Positions 1-11,204 of a DNA stretch of 64,000 nucleotides are shown here, piece by piece. The first letter of the stretch is position 1; the number at the start of each line of letters is the position of its first letter. The DNA lies in the NCBI GenBank assembly GCA_910591455.2, contig OU342817.1:8981915-9045914 (forward strand), in the 5' to 3' direction. This DNA comes from Pholis gunnellus. Lineage: Eukaryota; Chordata; Actinopteri; Perciformes; Pholidae. A model generated the notes under the pieces. It did no database searches, was not told where the DNA came from, and saw only the letters and a list, made by a program, of their open reading frames with translations. The position numbers and the translations under genes were made by a program.

Positions 1-2565
1 TTGGGAAAAAAAAAAAATCTGAAATAATAAAGATCGAAATAAAGTGGTGGTGAAGGAAGAAGCAGCCTCACAGCACTGATGTTTATTGCCTACATCAACC
101 AAATAGCATTGATATTGATCCTGGAGTACTGCCAGGCATATAACTCACATTTAAGGGAGAGTTCAATTATTGTAAACAGTAAATAAATAAATAAAACATA
201 TTGCTGCAATGAATTATATCTAAATCCCCCCCCCCCCCCAGACAGAGGAAGCTGCACTAAACATCTTGATACACTGAAATGTTGTGTGTCGTCTCATGTC
301 ATGTATATTTTCGTGCTACTTTACTCTATTCTTTTAAAATGCGATGCTTTATAGGGAAATGGATCCTGCGCTTTACGAAATGGGAACGCATTTGGGAGCA
401 TTATAACAAATTAGGAAGAGCAGCTTGTAGATCACCAAGCCATTTGGGGCGAGAACAATGGTCTATTAGGCTCATCCCACCATGCAGAGTACCATCCCTG
501 TGCCAGTGTCTTGATTGCAAAGCAGTGTCCTCACATATTGTATCACCTTGCCATGATTGAATGTGGTGTGCAGAATTAATGTTTCTCAATTGTTCACAAA
601 AAGAGGGAACGTTTACAGGTTACCGACAACTGAATAGAGATATGTCAGAAAGTCTAAATGAACGGCAAAAACAAAGAAAAACCAGCTGTCAGGAATTATG
701 GGAGAAAACACTCTTTGTGCAGAGCTGGAGAGCGCATCTGGCTTGGCTGAGCGAGAGATTCATTTTAATATGAGGAAATGTGATGATGAGAAGAGGGGGA
801 AAGGAAGTGTGTCACTGAAGAGACAGTGGAGAAAGAGCGTTTTAACATAGTAGTGAAACTGGCTTCTTTTTCGGAGCCTTTCGAAGCAAAGCAAGGAAAA
901 GAAGACCTGCGGGTGTTTGTTTTTTTCTCCCTCTAGCTATGAGGCTATGAGAGAGACTGATTTCAGCTACAGTCATGGTGCACCAAGCCTTCCAGTACCT
1001 CTCACACTCCTTCAACGTACCACACTTGACCTCCACATATTTCAATGCAATGTCACTATTGTTGAGTTCAGAGGTGGCGCACAATGTCAAAAATAAGATT
1101 GTAATGGTGAGACTATGATATTCTATCTTCATGCCTTTTATCTAACAGCCATATAAGGAACAATTTAGCGTCAGGGTATCAGTAGAATAAGCTTTAATTC
1201 CAAGATCGTAAACTTTACCAGCAAGGGGTACAAAGATTGGGCCTGTCGTGTTTTGATAACACCTGAAACAATTTTCTTACTATCTGATAACATAAGAGAG
1301 TTGTGCAGGGAGAAAGAATGAAAGCTCAGAAGATTGATAGTGCAGAAGGTATTTTTGTCTTATTTTTTGACTTCAAGATAAAAAAGCAAAAAGATGTGGC
1401 ACAGGCGGTGTTAAAACCTAAATTAGAGATTAAATATTAAAAACACACATTTCTTCATTGCAAATGACCTACCCAAGGTTTGATCGGCCATTACATTCTT
1501 AAAAACGCAGCACTTTTCTACGTCTGTAATACAGTAAACCTACAAAGTGATTATGATGAGCCAAAGTCTGAGCTTTCCTCTTGGCGGGACATCTTTGCCT
1601 GCTCAGAGGGGCCATGATCTTTCATGGCCGAGACCAAACGCTCTTTAAACTGCTCGGGCTGACAGCTAAGGATGAATGGGAGAAGGAAAATGACGCCTGC
1701 ACTATGAAAACAGGGCACCCCTCTTTTTTTATCCACAAACTTCAAAGGCTTGCTGAGGCCAAAGTTCACGTTTCACATGTTATTCTACAGCCAGATTGAG
1801 TTTTAGAAAGCAGAACAAACTCCAAATAATGGTTGGTTGTCTGCCAAAGACGCTGGTAGTGCAGACAAATGTACCACTCGCAGACAAAAGGGTGCCAATA
1901 TATAGCTGTAGGCTGTGTTAATTTCCCATGCTGAAAATAAACAGCAGTATTGTTCAAATAATTCTGATGCTGTTTGATAGCTATCAACCTTTACAGCACT
2001 TCAGGACACTTTGATCAATATTTGGAGCGGAACTGGTTTTTATTGTGCACACAGTTGATGGTGGTGCATTAGAATATGCTGCATTGGCTGATGATGCGTA
2101 ACTTTATGTTCTTGAAGCTTTCTACTCTATCGCTTTGGAGCATACTGAATGTAATGAAGAGTGGGAAAAGCTCCCACAAATCAGGTTTATCTGAGGCTCC
2201 CAGCAGGACTTTCAGTTAAGGCCTAGTGAGGAGAAACCGAGGAATTTCCGCACTTGGGTTATTTATCAAGGCCAGGAAACACTATTTATTGTCGAAGAGG
2301 AAATTCACTGGCGACCATATACTGTGGAGGGATATATGAAAACAAAAGCAATGTATTCCTGCAAAGCCCAGACTTTTTAGAAGTCAGCGGAATCGGTTGC
2401 TGTTATAGCTTTGCGGGCACAAGGCAGAAGAATAGATGACCCATGAGGAAAAATAAGAAAACATAACAGCTGTGTGCTGTAATTTCCAGCTAAATCTCTG
2501 TAGTGTGTCTGCCTGTAGATACGTGTGCTGTGCATTTACATCTGTACTTGTGTTTCTGCATGCAG
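1..2565 (+). other. olfm3: olfm3 intron upstream of the first visible exon
   Basis: No exon of a known protein is recognisable here. The stretch ends in the acceptor TGCATGCAG at 2557-2565, so it is the 3' part of an olfm3 intron. It holds a (TAAA)n run at 179-195, a C14 run at 226-239 and a short perfect hairpin at 2161-2177 (GTGGGA/TCCCAC). The alternative first exons known for optimedin could lie here or upstream, but I could not identify a signal-peptide exon. Confidence 0.6.
226..239. repeat. C14 homopolymer
   Basis: Fourteen uninterrupted C residues follow a (TAAA)n run. This is low-complexity DNA with no other function visible. Confidence 0.95.
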
Positions 2566-2709
2566 ACCATCAGGCCAAAGGAGGGGTGGCAGGTGTACAG
2601 CTCAGCTCAAGATGCAGATGGGCGTTGTATCTGCACAGTGGTGGCACCTGAACAGAATCTGTGCTCCAGAGATGCCAAAGGCAGACAGCTCCGCCAGCTC
2701 CTGGAGAAG
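2566..2709 (+). CDS. olfm3: olfm3 exon: noelin N-terminal domain
   Basis: 144 nt, phase 0 to phase 0, acceptor TGCATGCAG and donor AAG/GTATGT. It encodes 48 residues including EGWQVYSSAQDADGRC and RQLRQLLEK, a near match to OLFM3. The cysteines in CICTVVAPEQNLC are family-conserved and probably take part in disulfide-linked assembly. Confidence 0.95.
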
Positions 2710-5700
2710 GTATGTGCTTATGGCAACACACGTTTCTACTTACGCGACAATGCCAATGACTCTTTAAACACACACACATTTACTGTAAGCAACCAGCACA
2801 CCTAAATTCATATGACACATCACATTGATTTCTATCTTTATTCATGCTTCTTTTGATGCCCTAATCCTCAGAGAGATTGCACCAGCCAAGTCCATAACCC
2901 TCCATCCATTTTCCACTTCTGAATATATTACATGGATGACATCAGCGGAATGGCTGCGCTCCATCCCGCCTAAACAGAACTGCAGTGTTGCCCTTTTTTC
3001 GCAAACATCCATTGAAGGCTATTGGTTGATTATTGTCAGGCTTTTGATTCGGAACATTATTTCTGTCAGAAAGTGGACTCTCATCGTAAAATCAGCCTTT
3101 CGATAGTTTTTATTATTTTTTCCCATCCAGCACAGTATGTAGTTTGAATCAATCACACAAAAGTAGCCAACGTTATGAATTTAAGTTGAAACATGACTTT
3201 CAATTCCAGATGAAATTGTTTTTTTTTTAAAATGCGTTATCTACAAAAATTGCACTTTCCTCAATCACCATGCCGTATAAGGAAACATTGGTCTAGCCTA
3301 CATTTTAATGTTGTATGCCAAAGGGTGTTTTCTGTCATTCACTGGGGCCTTTGATACTAATGTACTAAGCTGCCTCAGGGCTTCAGTGAGGCCATTTCAG
3401 GATCCCTCTACCAGAGCCAGAAAAGTATGCAGAACACAATGTATGAGTGTTGTGCCACTTTGCTAGTGATGTGCTGCAGTAGTGTTGGTTGGTTACAATT
3501 AGAGCCAAAGAGAAAAGAGAGACAGGACCACATATCTTCTTGTTCACATGCCCCAAAAACCCACTGAGCTTTTGTCAAAACCAGAGAGACACTATCATGT
3601 TTCTGTGTCAAATATATATTCTGAAATGTGTTATCAAACCAAGCAGATTCAATAGACACTTAAAAAAGAGGCAATTTTATCTGACAAAGTATAATAAATG
3701 TTTAAAAACTAGAGCTTTGAATAGATTTTACATGGACACGTAACTATTTAGTTTACACATGGATGGTTAAAAGGCAATGCCCCAGTTGGAGCATGGCAGG
3801 CTACTGAACAGCTGAACATGAAGGACATTTTAATCTTGTAGTGGATGGAAAAATCAATGCTGCATGGTTTCATTCTTTTCAAAAGGTGCAGAACATGTCG
3901 CAGTCAATTGAGGTGCTGAACCTGCGGACGCAGAGGGACTTTCAGTACATCATGAGGATGGAGAGCCAGATCAAAGGATTGCGGTCAAAGTTTCGACAGA
4001 TCGAATCGGACAGGAAGACGCTCGTCAACAAAAACTTTCAGGTATATTTTTGTTTGAGGTTTAACTTTGTGAGAAACATCACACGAGAGTCTGATAAAGG
4101 ATCTCCTCCAAAGATACCTCAGAAGCATCTGAATAGATTAACTTTAATTCTTGACTAGATCAATAAATGTCGACCAATGCCCGGCAAAGGACAAAATGCG
4201 CTTAAAAGTTAGACAGGCTGTGAAGAAAGCATCCAGCATGGATCCTTAAAACTTGTATCAGCGAGAGTGACAAGATCCTGATGGCATTTCCATTTACAAT
4301 TTGTTTAAAATTAAAAAAAAACATGTAGGCAAAGAGTAATGTACTTTTTGCAGCAGTAGTCAAGTACAATATATTAGTTTTTCACTTACATAAACTCATC
4401 TGTTACATTACACATGCTACTGCCACTTCCTGTGAACCTCTGAACACCACTGTAAGAAAAAAATAAATTGTTGGAAGAAGTGCGCAATACATCAAGTTTT
4501 TAAATTTGACACCAAGTAATACCACGGTACGAATCTCCAATACTGTTACCTCTCATGGAGAAGAACTTTGTATTTTCACAGAAAAGAGAGAGGATTACCA
4601 TGTAATTTGCATAATTGGCCCCGACATTACACATCAATTATAATCGGGGCAATTACTATAATGATTATTATCATCCATTAGTGAAATTTGTTTGGCTCTT
4701 ACTGAGTTTCTCCCTCCTCGCTCTTTCTCAAGATAAACTTTTAATGCAGACAATCTTTCCTGCAATTATTACAAAATTGTTTTTCAAGAAAACCACATTT
4801 TCAATCAATGTTTTTTGTAATGATTAATCATCAAGAAGACTCTTTTGTGCAACACAAAGGATGTACCCACTACTATAAGAAGATGCAGTAGAAGATCAAC
4901 AAGCGAAACAAAGAGAGTAGAACATGAGCTTCAGTTTTCTTTCTTGAATGTTCTGCTTGGTTAAAGATGTTTAACCTTGTCCCGTAAAACTCCCCTGAAA
5001 CAGCTTCATTACAAACAAACTGAACTGTCTTTCTGCATTGAGAGATTTGCAAAGACAGGCACTTTGCAGTGGTGTATTTTTGCCATTTTCTAGGAGCTAA
5101 AGGGAAAGATGGAGTCCCTGCAACCGCTGATACCTGTCCTGGAGCAATACAAGACAGATGCTAAGCTCATCTCCCAGTTCAAAGAGGAGATCAGGAACCT
5201 GTCTGCCGTGTTGATGGCCATCCAGGAGGAAATGGGAGCCTACGACTACGAGGAGCTGCAACAGAGGGTCCTAAACCTGGAAAATCGGCTCCACAACTGC
5301 ATGAGCAAACTCAGTAAGTCCATCGCAGAACAAGTAGATTCAGGCATGGAGAGCCCAGATTATTTGATGGCAGAGGAATCATAAGCGCATTTCTTGCAGC
5401 TCTCAGCAGATTGGCATTTTAGATAAAGCGCAGGGGACAGTAGAACTGCTACTGGAGGCAGAAATCATGTTGAGAAATCCTCAAAGAACAATTTCCCAAG
5501 CTAGGAGGTAAAAGGTGGTAGCATCAGGAAGCTGTGGCTGCTAAATAAAACTAATACAGTGCAAAATTCTGAATGCTAAGTATATGTCTCTTCCTTTGCT
5601 TCACTCATTGATGTTTAATTTAGCTATACTCAACCAGTGGGCCTCAGTGCGCCATCAAGTTGGCCACAAAGGTAACATGCAAGCAATCAACACTAACTCC

Positions 5701-8700
5701 GTCTCCGGTAAATGTCTCTGCCCGTCTGTCAGACGCAGCTCCCGGGGAGCTGAGCGGACAGCGGCTCGCTAACCTGCCTTCACCAGGCTGGCTGACAGAA
5801 AGGCAGACATTTACTGAACCAAAATAGTTTTCAAATCAATAGTATTTGCAGGCCCATGAATTGATTAATTGATTTTATTTCCCCGCCCACCGTAGCAAGT
5901 GAGGGGAAGCTGCCTGTAGTGAAACAGGCTTCATCAATCAATATAGATACAGCTCATAAGTTCAAAACACATATACAGCGGGATATTTATGCATTTTAAA
6001 CAGCAGTCTATGCAGATTACGCTTCACTAAAAGCAAAGCACAAAGAACGTGGGGGGGGGACGGGACGGGGGACGCTCATCTCACAGAGTCAGTGTGAATT
6101 GATGTGATTTAATATAATGGAAACTCGCCTTTTCCGAGAGACGTGCGAGTGACGTCATTAACGCTTCTAAAACCGCTTTCACTGGGGGTTGGACAAACTG
6201 AAGGAGGTGCAAGTCAACATCATATAGAGAACTCCTCATTTTAACTTCACCATCAAACAGGACGTTTGACCAAAAGCTCAGGTCAAAACGGAGCGTCGCC
6301 CAGAAAGGTGTTGCGTTGCTTGCGGCCAGTTAGGACACGATGCCATGGACATAATGCGCAAAAATATGTATTGGAATTGTTCGAGCCTTTGTGTTTTTTT
6401 TTAGAATGAATATTCAAATCTTTTCTTTGGCCAATTTAGACAGCACAGTGTGTGCTCATTTAATTATGCCTTCAGAGCAGCTTTGCCTCTGATAATGGTT
6501 TGAATAACTAAACTCCAATTTGCCAACTGCCATGTATTCAACACTGATGGAGCCCGTCAAAGTGTCAACGTGAATAGCTAACATGTGAATGCTCATCATA
6601 TGTGGCTTGAATTCTGCCTGAATTCAAGCACGGACTACGATATCCAGCTATAATCACAGTACACACGCACAAAGTAATCACAGAAACCTGCTCTTTAAAG
6701 TATAACTTATTTAAATTGCAACAATACTGATCAAGCCAATTCTAACAACTACTATACAATTACAAACCTACTATCTAAAATCAACAAACAATCATGTCAA
6801 AATGGCAGGGGAGAGAGAAAACTACCGAAATGGCGGATGTAGTCTCCTACGTAATTATGCTAGGCGAAACTACAAAAATGGCGTAATGAGGCACACAATA
6901 AGGCCGCGTTTACACACCACTTGTGTCTGAGATGAGTAGCACAACTTATATCTGTGTATGAGTATGTGTGTGTGTTCGTTAAACAATAAGGAAAAACACT
7001 CAAAGCAACGCAGATCCTCACACAGGGACCCAACTGGAGAACTCAGATGTGACAGCCGCGGCACTGGTCTTTTAACTAATAATGTTACAGTTACATACCG
7101 TAAAATTAAACACATTAACATTACAGTAAACTTAAAACAAAACAAACAAGTTTATAAACACGCTATGACCCATCTCTGCCTGGACACAAGCCTCTTACTC
7201 TGAGATGGCTTTGTAGCGATCAATGTGGTTCTTCGAATTTCTGTTTTCAATTCGGGATCCGGAGCTTCACTTGTCCGGTAAAGCTGTGCTTTAAGAGAGC
7301 GGGGCATATCCGTTATCCTTCTCTTCCTCTGAAGATCTTAAATCCTCCTACTGCAGGTTAAAGTTGGCAGAGTACGAAACAAGTCCAAAACAGACAGTCT
7401 ATTATTCATCCAGTGAAATTAAGACTACACTATAGATCCCCCGTGGTGCCCATGGCCCTCGTCCAATAAGACCTCAGTGTTGAGTTTGTACCAAAAATCA
7501 CACATAGCTGAGATTTAACAACTGGTGTGGTTAAACTCAAATCAGGATGTTGAACTGCCAGGTAGAAGTCCCAACACTGGTTACCCTCTTTGTTTCTATA
7601 TAGAGTCCAGATGATGAGCACAAACAGTCCAGATCTAGAACCTTTTTGTTTATCTGTTTTCCACACATTGTATTTATTCCAGTATTACCATCATAACACT
7701 GGCTGTAGTTTTATCATGTGGAGCTGCAGCAGTTTGTGCTGTATGTGACCAAAGCTGTGTGATGTGTCCACAGCGTGTGGCAAGCTAATGAAGATCACTG
7801 GGCCGCTGACTGTGAAAACTTCAGGAACCAGATTTGGAGCCTGGATGACCGACCCACAGGCGTCTCCCAAAAACAACAGGGTGAGCCGAGTTAATGGTCT
7901 TTGCTGTATGTCGCGAGCCTTTGAAGCAACGCAGGGCGATTTAATAATTTACATACAACTGCTTCCCTCCTGCTGTTCACTGGGGAGAGATTTGTTGACT
8001 TGCAATATTATACTCACTAAAGTTTTTTTGTACACTTTTACTGCTGGGATCAAACATAAATGTTGATGTTCCTCTCTAGGACATTTTGGGCATTCTTTTA
8101 AATGGGAAAGCTCACTCAACACTTTTGGCATAGTGCCTTCATCAGCGTGTTTTAACAGAAGAGGTAAAAGCACAGCCTTTGCATACTTTGTCAATTATCC
8201 CCTGAGCACTAGACACATTAATGTCCAGCTTTTAAAAAGGATGCTGCACCTTAAACCTAGACATTTAAAAATAAAAGTACACAACAAACTGTTACTTAAA
8301 ACCACCGCGCAAACTAGCAGAGTTGACAGGCTGAGTGTTCACTTTCGGTAATCAGGGTCAAGTTGCTCTTCAAGTTGAAAAAGTGTCACAGAAAGGAAGA
8401 AGCTTTTATTTAGTCAGGCATAAAATTGCTTACAGTTTGCTCGACAAAGTTAAGGACTTTGACTATTTTTAATGTTTTTTTTAATTATTTGTTGACATCC
8501 ATGTATCACACCAACTCTAACTAGCAGTCTTCTTCTGCCTTTTGCTGACACTTTGCTCGGCGTCTTGGCTGTTCCTACCATCTACTGTCAGTCAGTGTAA
8601 TGGCATGAAGCAGGAATTTGCATTGCGTCACCTGCCTGCTTGAAGGTGAACATATACAGATAAAAAATATCGACAAACCGACAGATACAAACGTAACAGT

Positions 8701-9824
8701 TGCTTTTCAAAACATTGCTCCATCGAACCAATTGACTTATGGTCAAAAGCTCTACAGCAGATCTTACACCGGTTAGCAAATATTAAAATACTACAAAATT
8801 AAAGAAATACAAAACTATCTTTTATAAAACAACTATAAAAATATACTAAAATCTTCATTCGGATTCAGTATTCTGAGATGATAAATCCAAAAAGCCTTTT
8901 TCTCTTTCCTTGGGTAGTTAAAGTTGCGCTCCCTTGGTCCAAATTTGACCTTATCAATACCAATTTAAATCATTGAACTTGGCCTACAACGAATGTCTGG
9001 GTCTTTTTATTTCCACTTTTATGGAGCTCCTGTATTCTTTCATCCTCTTTTTTTAGTGAAAGCCCCATCTCCTATACTTTTTCATGGACATATTATATAG
9101 ATACAGTTTTTTGTTTTACAGGTTGTCTGTACTTATTTGTCCTCAGATCTGGTACATGGACAGCTACACCAACAACAAGATAGTAAGAGAGTATAAATCC
9201 ATAGCTGATTTTGTGGCAGGAGTCGAGTTGAGAACCTACAACCTGCCTTTCAAATGGGCTGGCACCGACCACGTGGTGTACAATGGCTCTCTGTACTACA
9301 ACAAGATGCAGAGCAACATCATAGTGAGGTACAGCTTTGAGACGGGCCGCGTGGTCACCCAGAGGGCTCTAGAGTCAGCGGGGTTCCATAACGTTTACCC
9401 CTACACGTGGGGAGGCTTCTCTGACATCGATATTATGGCGGACGAGCTGGGCCTGTGGGCAGTGTACGCCACCAACCAAAACGCTGGGAACATAGTCATC
9501 AGCCAGCTGAACCCGGACACGCTCCAGATCCTCAACACATGGAACACAGAATACTCAAAGAGGAACGCTGGCGAGTCTTTTATGATCTGTGGGACGCTCT
9601 ACATCACTAACTCCCACCTGACCGGTGCCAAGGTGTACTATGCCTACTCCACTAAAACCTCCACATACGAGTATACAGACATTCCCTTTCATAACCAGTA
9701 CTTCCACATGTCTATGTTGGACTACAATGCCAGGGACCGCGCACTCTACGGCTGGAACAACGGCCACCAGGTCCTTTTTAATGTTACACTTTTCCACATC
9801 ATCAAAACTGAGGACGACTCTTAA
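2566..9824 (+). CDS. olfm3: Olfactomedin-3 (noelin-3/optimedin), 5'-partial gene span
   Basis: olfm3 encodes a secreted neuronal/retinal glycoprotein of the noelin family. Five coding exons give 434 residues in frame: 48 + 52 + 109 (over two exons) + 225. Human OLFM3 is about 458-478 residues, so only the first exon with the signal peptide is missing. The order is the noelin N-terminal domain with CICTVVAPEQNLC, a coiled coil rich in E/K/L, then the olfactomedin domain beginning CGKLMKITGP. OLFM3 is preferred over OLFM1/2 because of VLNLRTQRDF, TVKTSGTRFGAWMTDP, WYMDSYTNNKIVREY and the C-terminus HIIKTEDDS; OLFM1 has VLDRRTQRDL and ends IRSDEL. The sequons NMS, NLS, NGS and NVT suit a secreted protein. 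The spliced frame is unbroken and every junction is GT-AG. Confidence 0.96.
2710..3885 (+). other. olfm3: olfm3 intron, no feature recognised
   Basis: 1176 nt of AT-rich intron between two well-supported exons. The open frames here do not resemble any family I know. Confidence 0.7.
3886..4041 (+). CDS. olfm3: olfm3 exon: start of coiled coil
   Basis: 156 nt, phase 0 to phase 0, acceptor TTTTCAAAAG and donor CAG/GTATAT. It encodes 52 residues starting VQNMSQSIEVLNLRTQRDF and ending KTLVNKNFQ. The NMS sequon and heptad-like spacing of hydrophobic residues fit the noelin coiled coil. Confidence 0.95.
4042..5093 (+). other. olfm3: olfm3 intron with AT-rich candidate regulatory block
   Basis: Non-coding. 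Around 4610-4690 a 7-bp perfect inverted repeat (GCCCCGA at 4618-4624, TCGGGGC at 4644-4650) sits among several homeodomain-type TAAT/ATTA cores. The intron ends in a polypyrimidine tract and TTTTCTAG at 5086-5093. Confidence 0.5.
5094..5313 (+). CDS. olfm3: olfm3 exon: coiled coil, GAYDYEEL region
   Basis: 220 nt, phase 0 to phase 1, acceptor TTTCTAG and donor CTCA/GTAAGT. It encodes ELKGKMESLQPLIPVLEQY through GAYDYEELQQRV to HNCMSKL, a close match to OLFM3. The frame stays open 69 nt past the donor and stops at 5382-5384, which may mark an alternative 3' end. Confidence 0.95.
5544..5549 (+). promoter_or_regulatory. olfm3: Possible intronic polyadenylation signal (AATAAA)
   Basis: AATAAA lies 160 nt after the in-frame stop reached by reading through the exon donor at 5314, followed by a T-rich stretch from about 5580. 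The motif is seen; its use is inferred. Confidence 0.35.
5708..5814. repeat. Nested imperfect inverted repeat in olfm3 intron
   Basis: The left arm 5708-5732 (GTAAATGTCTCTGCCCG then TCTGTCAG) pairs imperfectly with the right arm 5792-5814 (CTGACAG then GGCAGACATTTAC). The 59-nt loop holds a perfect hairpin, AGCTCCC (5737-5743) with GGGAGCT (5745-5751). It could be an RNA hairpin, a foldback element or clustered factor sites. Confidence 0.6.
6051..6071 (+). other. G-rich tract with quadruplex potential
   Basis: G9-AC-GGG-AC-G5 on the olfm3 sense strand satisfies the usual four-run pattern if G9 is split. It opens a CpG-rich stretch. Confidence 0.5.
6150..6157. promoter_or_regulatory. Perfect palindromic CRE (TGACGTCA)
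   Basis: An exact CREB/ATF consensus inside the CpG-rich block of the olfm3 intron. The motif match is certain; function is not shown. Confidence 0.45.
7774..7880 (+). CDS. olfm3: olfm3 exon: start of olfactomedin domain
   Basis: 107 nt, phase 1 to phase 0, acceptor GTCCACAG and donor AGG/GTGAGC. With one base from the previous exon it encodes T-CGKLMKITGPLTVKTSG and RFGAWMTDP, ending KNNR. The Cys is the first of the two conserved OLF-domain cysteines; its partner is in the terminal exon. Confidence 0.95.
7881..9146 (+). other. olfm3: olfm3 last intron, possible repeat fragment
   Basis: 1266 nt, non-coding. About 8080-8160 reads like a fragment of a dispersed fish repeat (GCCTTCATCAGCG core), from memory and weakly. 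The acceptor at the 3' end is GTCCTCAG. Confidence 0.45.
9147..9824 (+). CDS. olfm3: olfm3 terminal exon: olfactomedin domain and stop
   Basis: 678 nt: 225 codons and TAA at 9822-9824, acceptor GTCCTCAG. It encodes most of the beta-propeller: IWYMDSYTNNKIVREY, NGSLYY sequon, GGFSDIDIMADELGLWAVY (acidic residues of the calcium-site region), ESFMICGTLY (second OLF cysteine), YNARDRALYGWNNGHQVLF and the sequon NVT near the end. The match to OLFM3 is close along the whole exon, with no frameshift. Confidence 0.97.
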   Translation: MWYMDSYTNNKIVREYKSIADFVAGVELRTYNLPFKWAGTDHVVYNGSLYYNKMQSNIIVRYSFETGRVVTQRALESAGFHNVYPYTWGGFSDIDIMADELGLWAVYATNQNAGNIVISQLNPDTLQILNTWNTEYSKRNAGESFMICGTLYITNSHLTGAKVYYAYSTKTSTYEYTDIPFHNQYFHMSMLDYNARDRALYGWNNGHQVLFNVTLFHIIKTEDDS

Positions 9825-9896
9825 GCCGTGGCACACACTGTTCAAGTGATAGGAAAACGTGGAAAAAATAGATGGTTGCATCTGAATGTTCTATTT

Positions 9897-9975
9897 AATG
9901 TATTTATCCATTTATTTATTTATTTATCCATTTATTTATTTATCCATTCATTTATTTATCCATTTATTTATGAAT
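9897..9975 (+). repeat. (ATTT)n/ATCC tract, AU-rich element-like
   Basis: Degenerate ATTTATTTATCC units give many overlapping ATTTA pentamers in the UTR sense strand. It may act as an AU-rich instability element or simply be a microsatellite. Confidence 0.7.
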
Positions 9976-11155
9976 TTATGTAATTTCCCCAATTAGTTTT
10001 GGGCATTTTATACTAATTTATTTACCAACATCTTGCAATTTGCTACTTTCATAAGAAGAGTTAACCAATTATGATCTTATTTGGAAACATGCGTGTCCGT
10101 AACAACCCCTGTTGTATTGTGTGATTGAGTCAATACAACTCACAATTGGCTTTACCCCCCCGTCTAGACACCAATGGGCTGTATGGCGTCGTGAGTGAGG
10201 AGTTTTTAGAAAGTGTGAGTCACTGCAACCATCAGGTCTTTGAGCATCCAGCCATAACTGGGCACCCAAAATATTATGCAGTTTGCTGCAACAAAATGCA
10301 AGATTAGCCGTGGACAGACACAGGGGTGCACGCTCACTCACATACACACACACACACTACCAATCGCATGATCCTCCTGGCGGAGATAATAAATGGACGC
10401 ACAAAATGAAGACATTTAAATGTCCATTATGGCAACATATTGCAGGTAACACAATTTAATAATGGCACTTAGTCAATTTTAGAAACACTGAACAATGAAC
10501 ATCCTGTAATTTCTGCAGTTCCCTTTTCACTCTAAAATGAAAGGTTCATTTTAATAATGGTTTTCTCATTCAGTATTGCAAATATTCATGGCCCTAATTT
10601 AGTCACACTGTGACCGTGTTCGCTAATTGTTCGTTTTGTTTCCATTCTTTCCTTGCCATTTATTCATCATCTGATAATTTATTCCTGCATTTCACTTCCT
10701 CCATTTAGCTTTCAATTTATCACTGTACTTTTCCTTTCAAAAGATTTTTGCACTTGACCTTGTACAAGACAATAAGAAATGTGGTGAACCATAATGCACC
10801 TGTATAGTTACTGTACTTGGCTTTCTTGTGTCTATGAAGATTCTCAGTCATCCAGGTCATGGGATGTCTTGAAGTACTAAGTCAAAGTATTTCAGCAAAC
10901 AGCAAAACTGGTTGCCTTTAACTTAGTACTTTGAGATATTAGCTTTTTTGTAACTTCAGCAACAGCTTGTATGCCTTATTCAGTGCAGTACGTTCTGTAA
11001 ACCTAAGGATAACAGCTCTCGTGCATGAATGTTGGCTATCCGAATAGCATTTACTGTACTGTAACTGTATACCTGTGTATTTTGTATCTGCGCAACATTC
11101 CATTCTCCTTTTCTCTAGCTGTATTAATGGTATACAGACAGCCGTAGATAACTTT

Positions 11156-11161
11156 AATAAA
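11156..11161 (+). terminator. olfm3: Likely olfm3 polyadenylation signal (AATAAA)
   Basis: A canonical hexamer about 1.33 kb after the stop, with a T/G-bearing downstream stretch; a second AATAAA follows at 11199-11204. An earlier hexamer at 10388-10393 could give a shorter UTR. Confidence 0.5.
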
Positions 11162-11204
11162 CATTCATTTGTGTAAATAAGAAGTTACACATAAGCAAAA
11201 TAAA

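Larger units (their letters stand above)
5314..7773 (+). other. olfm3: olfm3 intron with inverted repeat and CpG-rich block
   Basis: 2460 nt without a supported exon in the main transcript. It contains the possible short-isoform tail and poly(A) signal (5314-5549), a nested inverted repeat (5708-5814) and a CpG-rich block (about 6040-6340) with a G-run and a CRE. The rest is AT-rich with nothing recognised. Confidence 0.6.
9825..11180 (+). other. olfm3: olfm3 3' UTR (extent inferred)
   Basis: Sequence after the stop. AATAAA occurs at 10388-10393, 11156-11161 and 11199-11204; the pair near 11.2 kb would give a UTR of about 1.35 kb. It contains an ATTTA-rich tract (9897-9975). A stretch near 10835-10900 (AGATTCTCAGTCATCCAGG) resembles a dispersed fish repeat. 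The end point is a guess from the signals. Confidence 0.5.

Noticed and set aside
2503..2565. In-frame ATG upstream of the first visible olfm3 exon giving a hydrophobic 21-residue leader
   Set aside because: It lies in the polypyrimidine/acceptor region of the intron and lacks a convincing signal-peptide cleavage pattern; likely chance, though an alternative start cannot be excluded.
9555..9881. 108-codon - strand frame over the olfm3 terminal exon
   Set aside because: Antisense shadow of the olfactomedin-domain exon.
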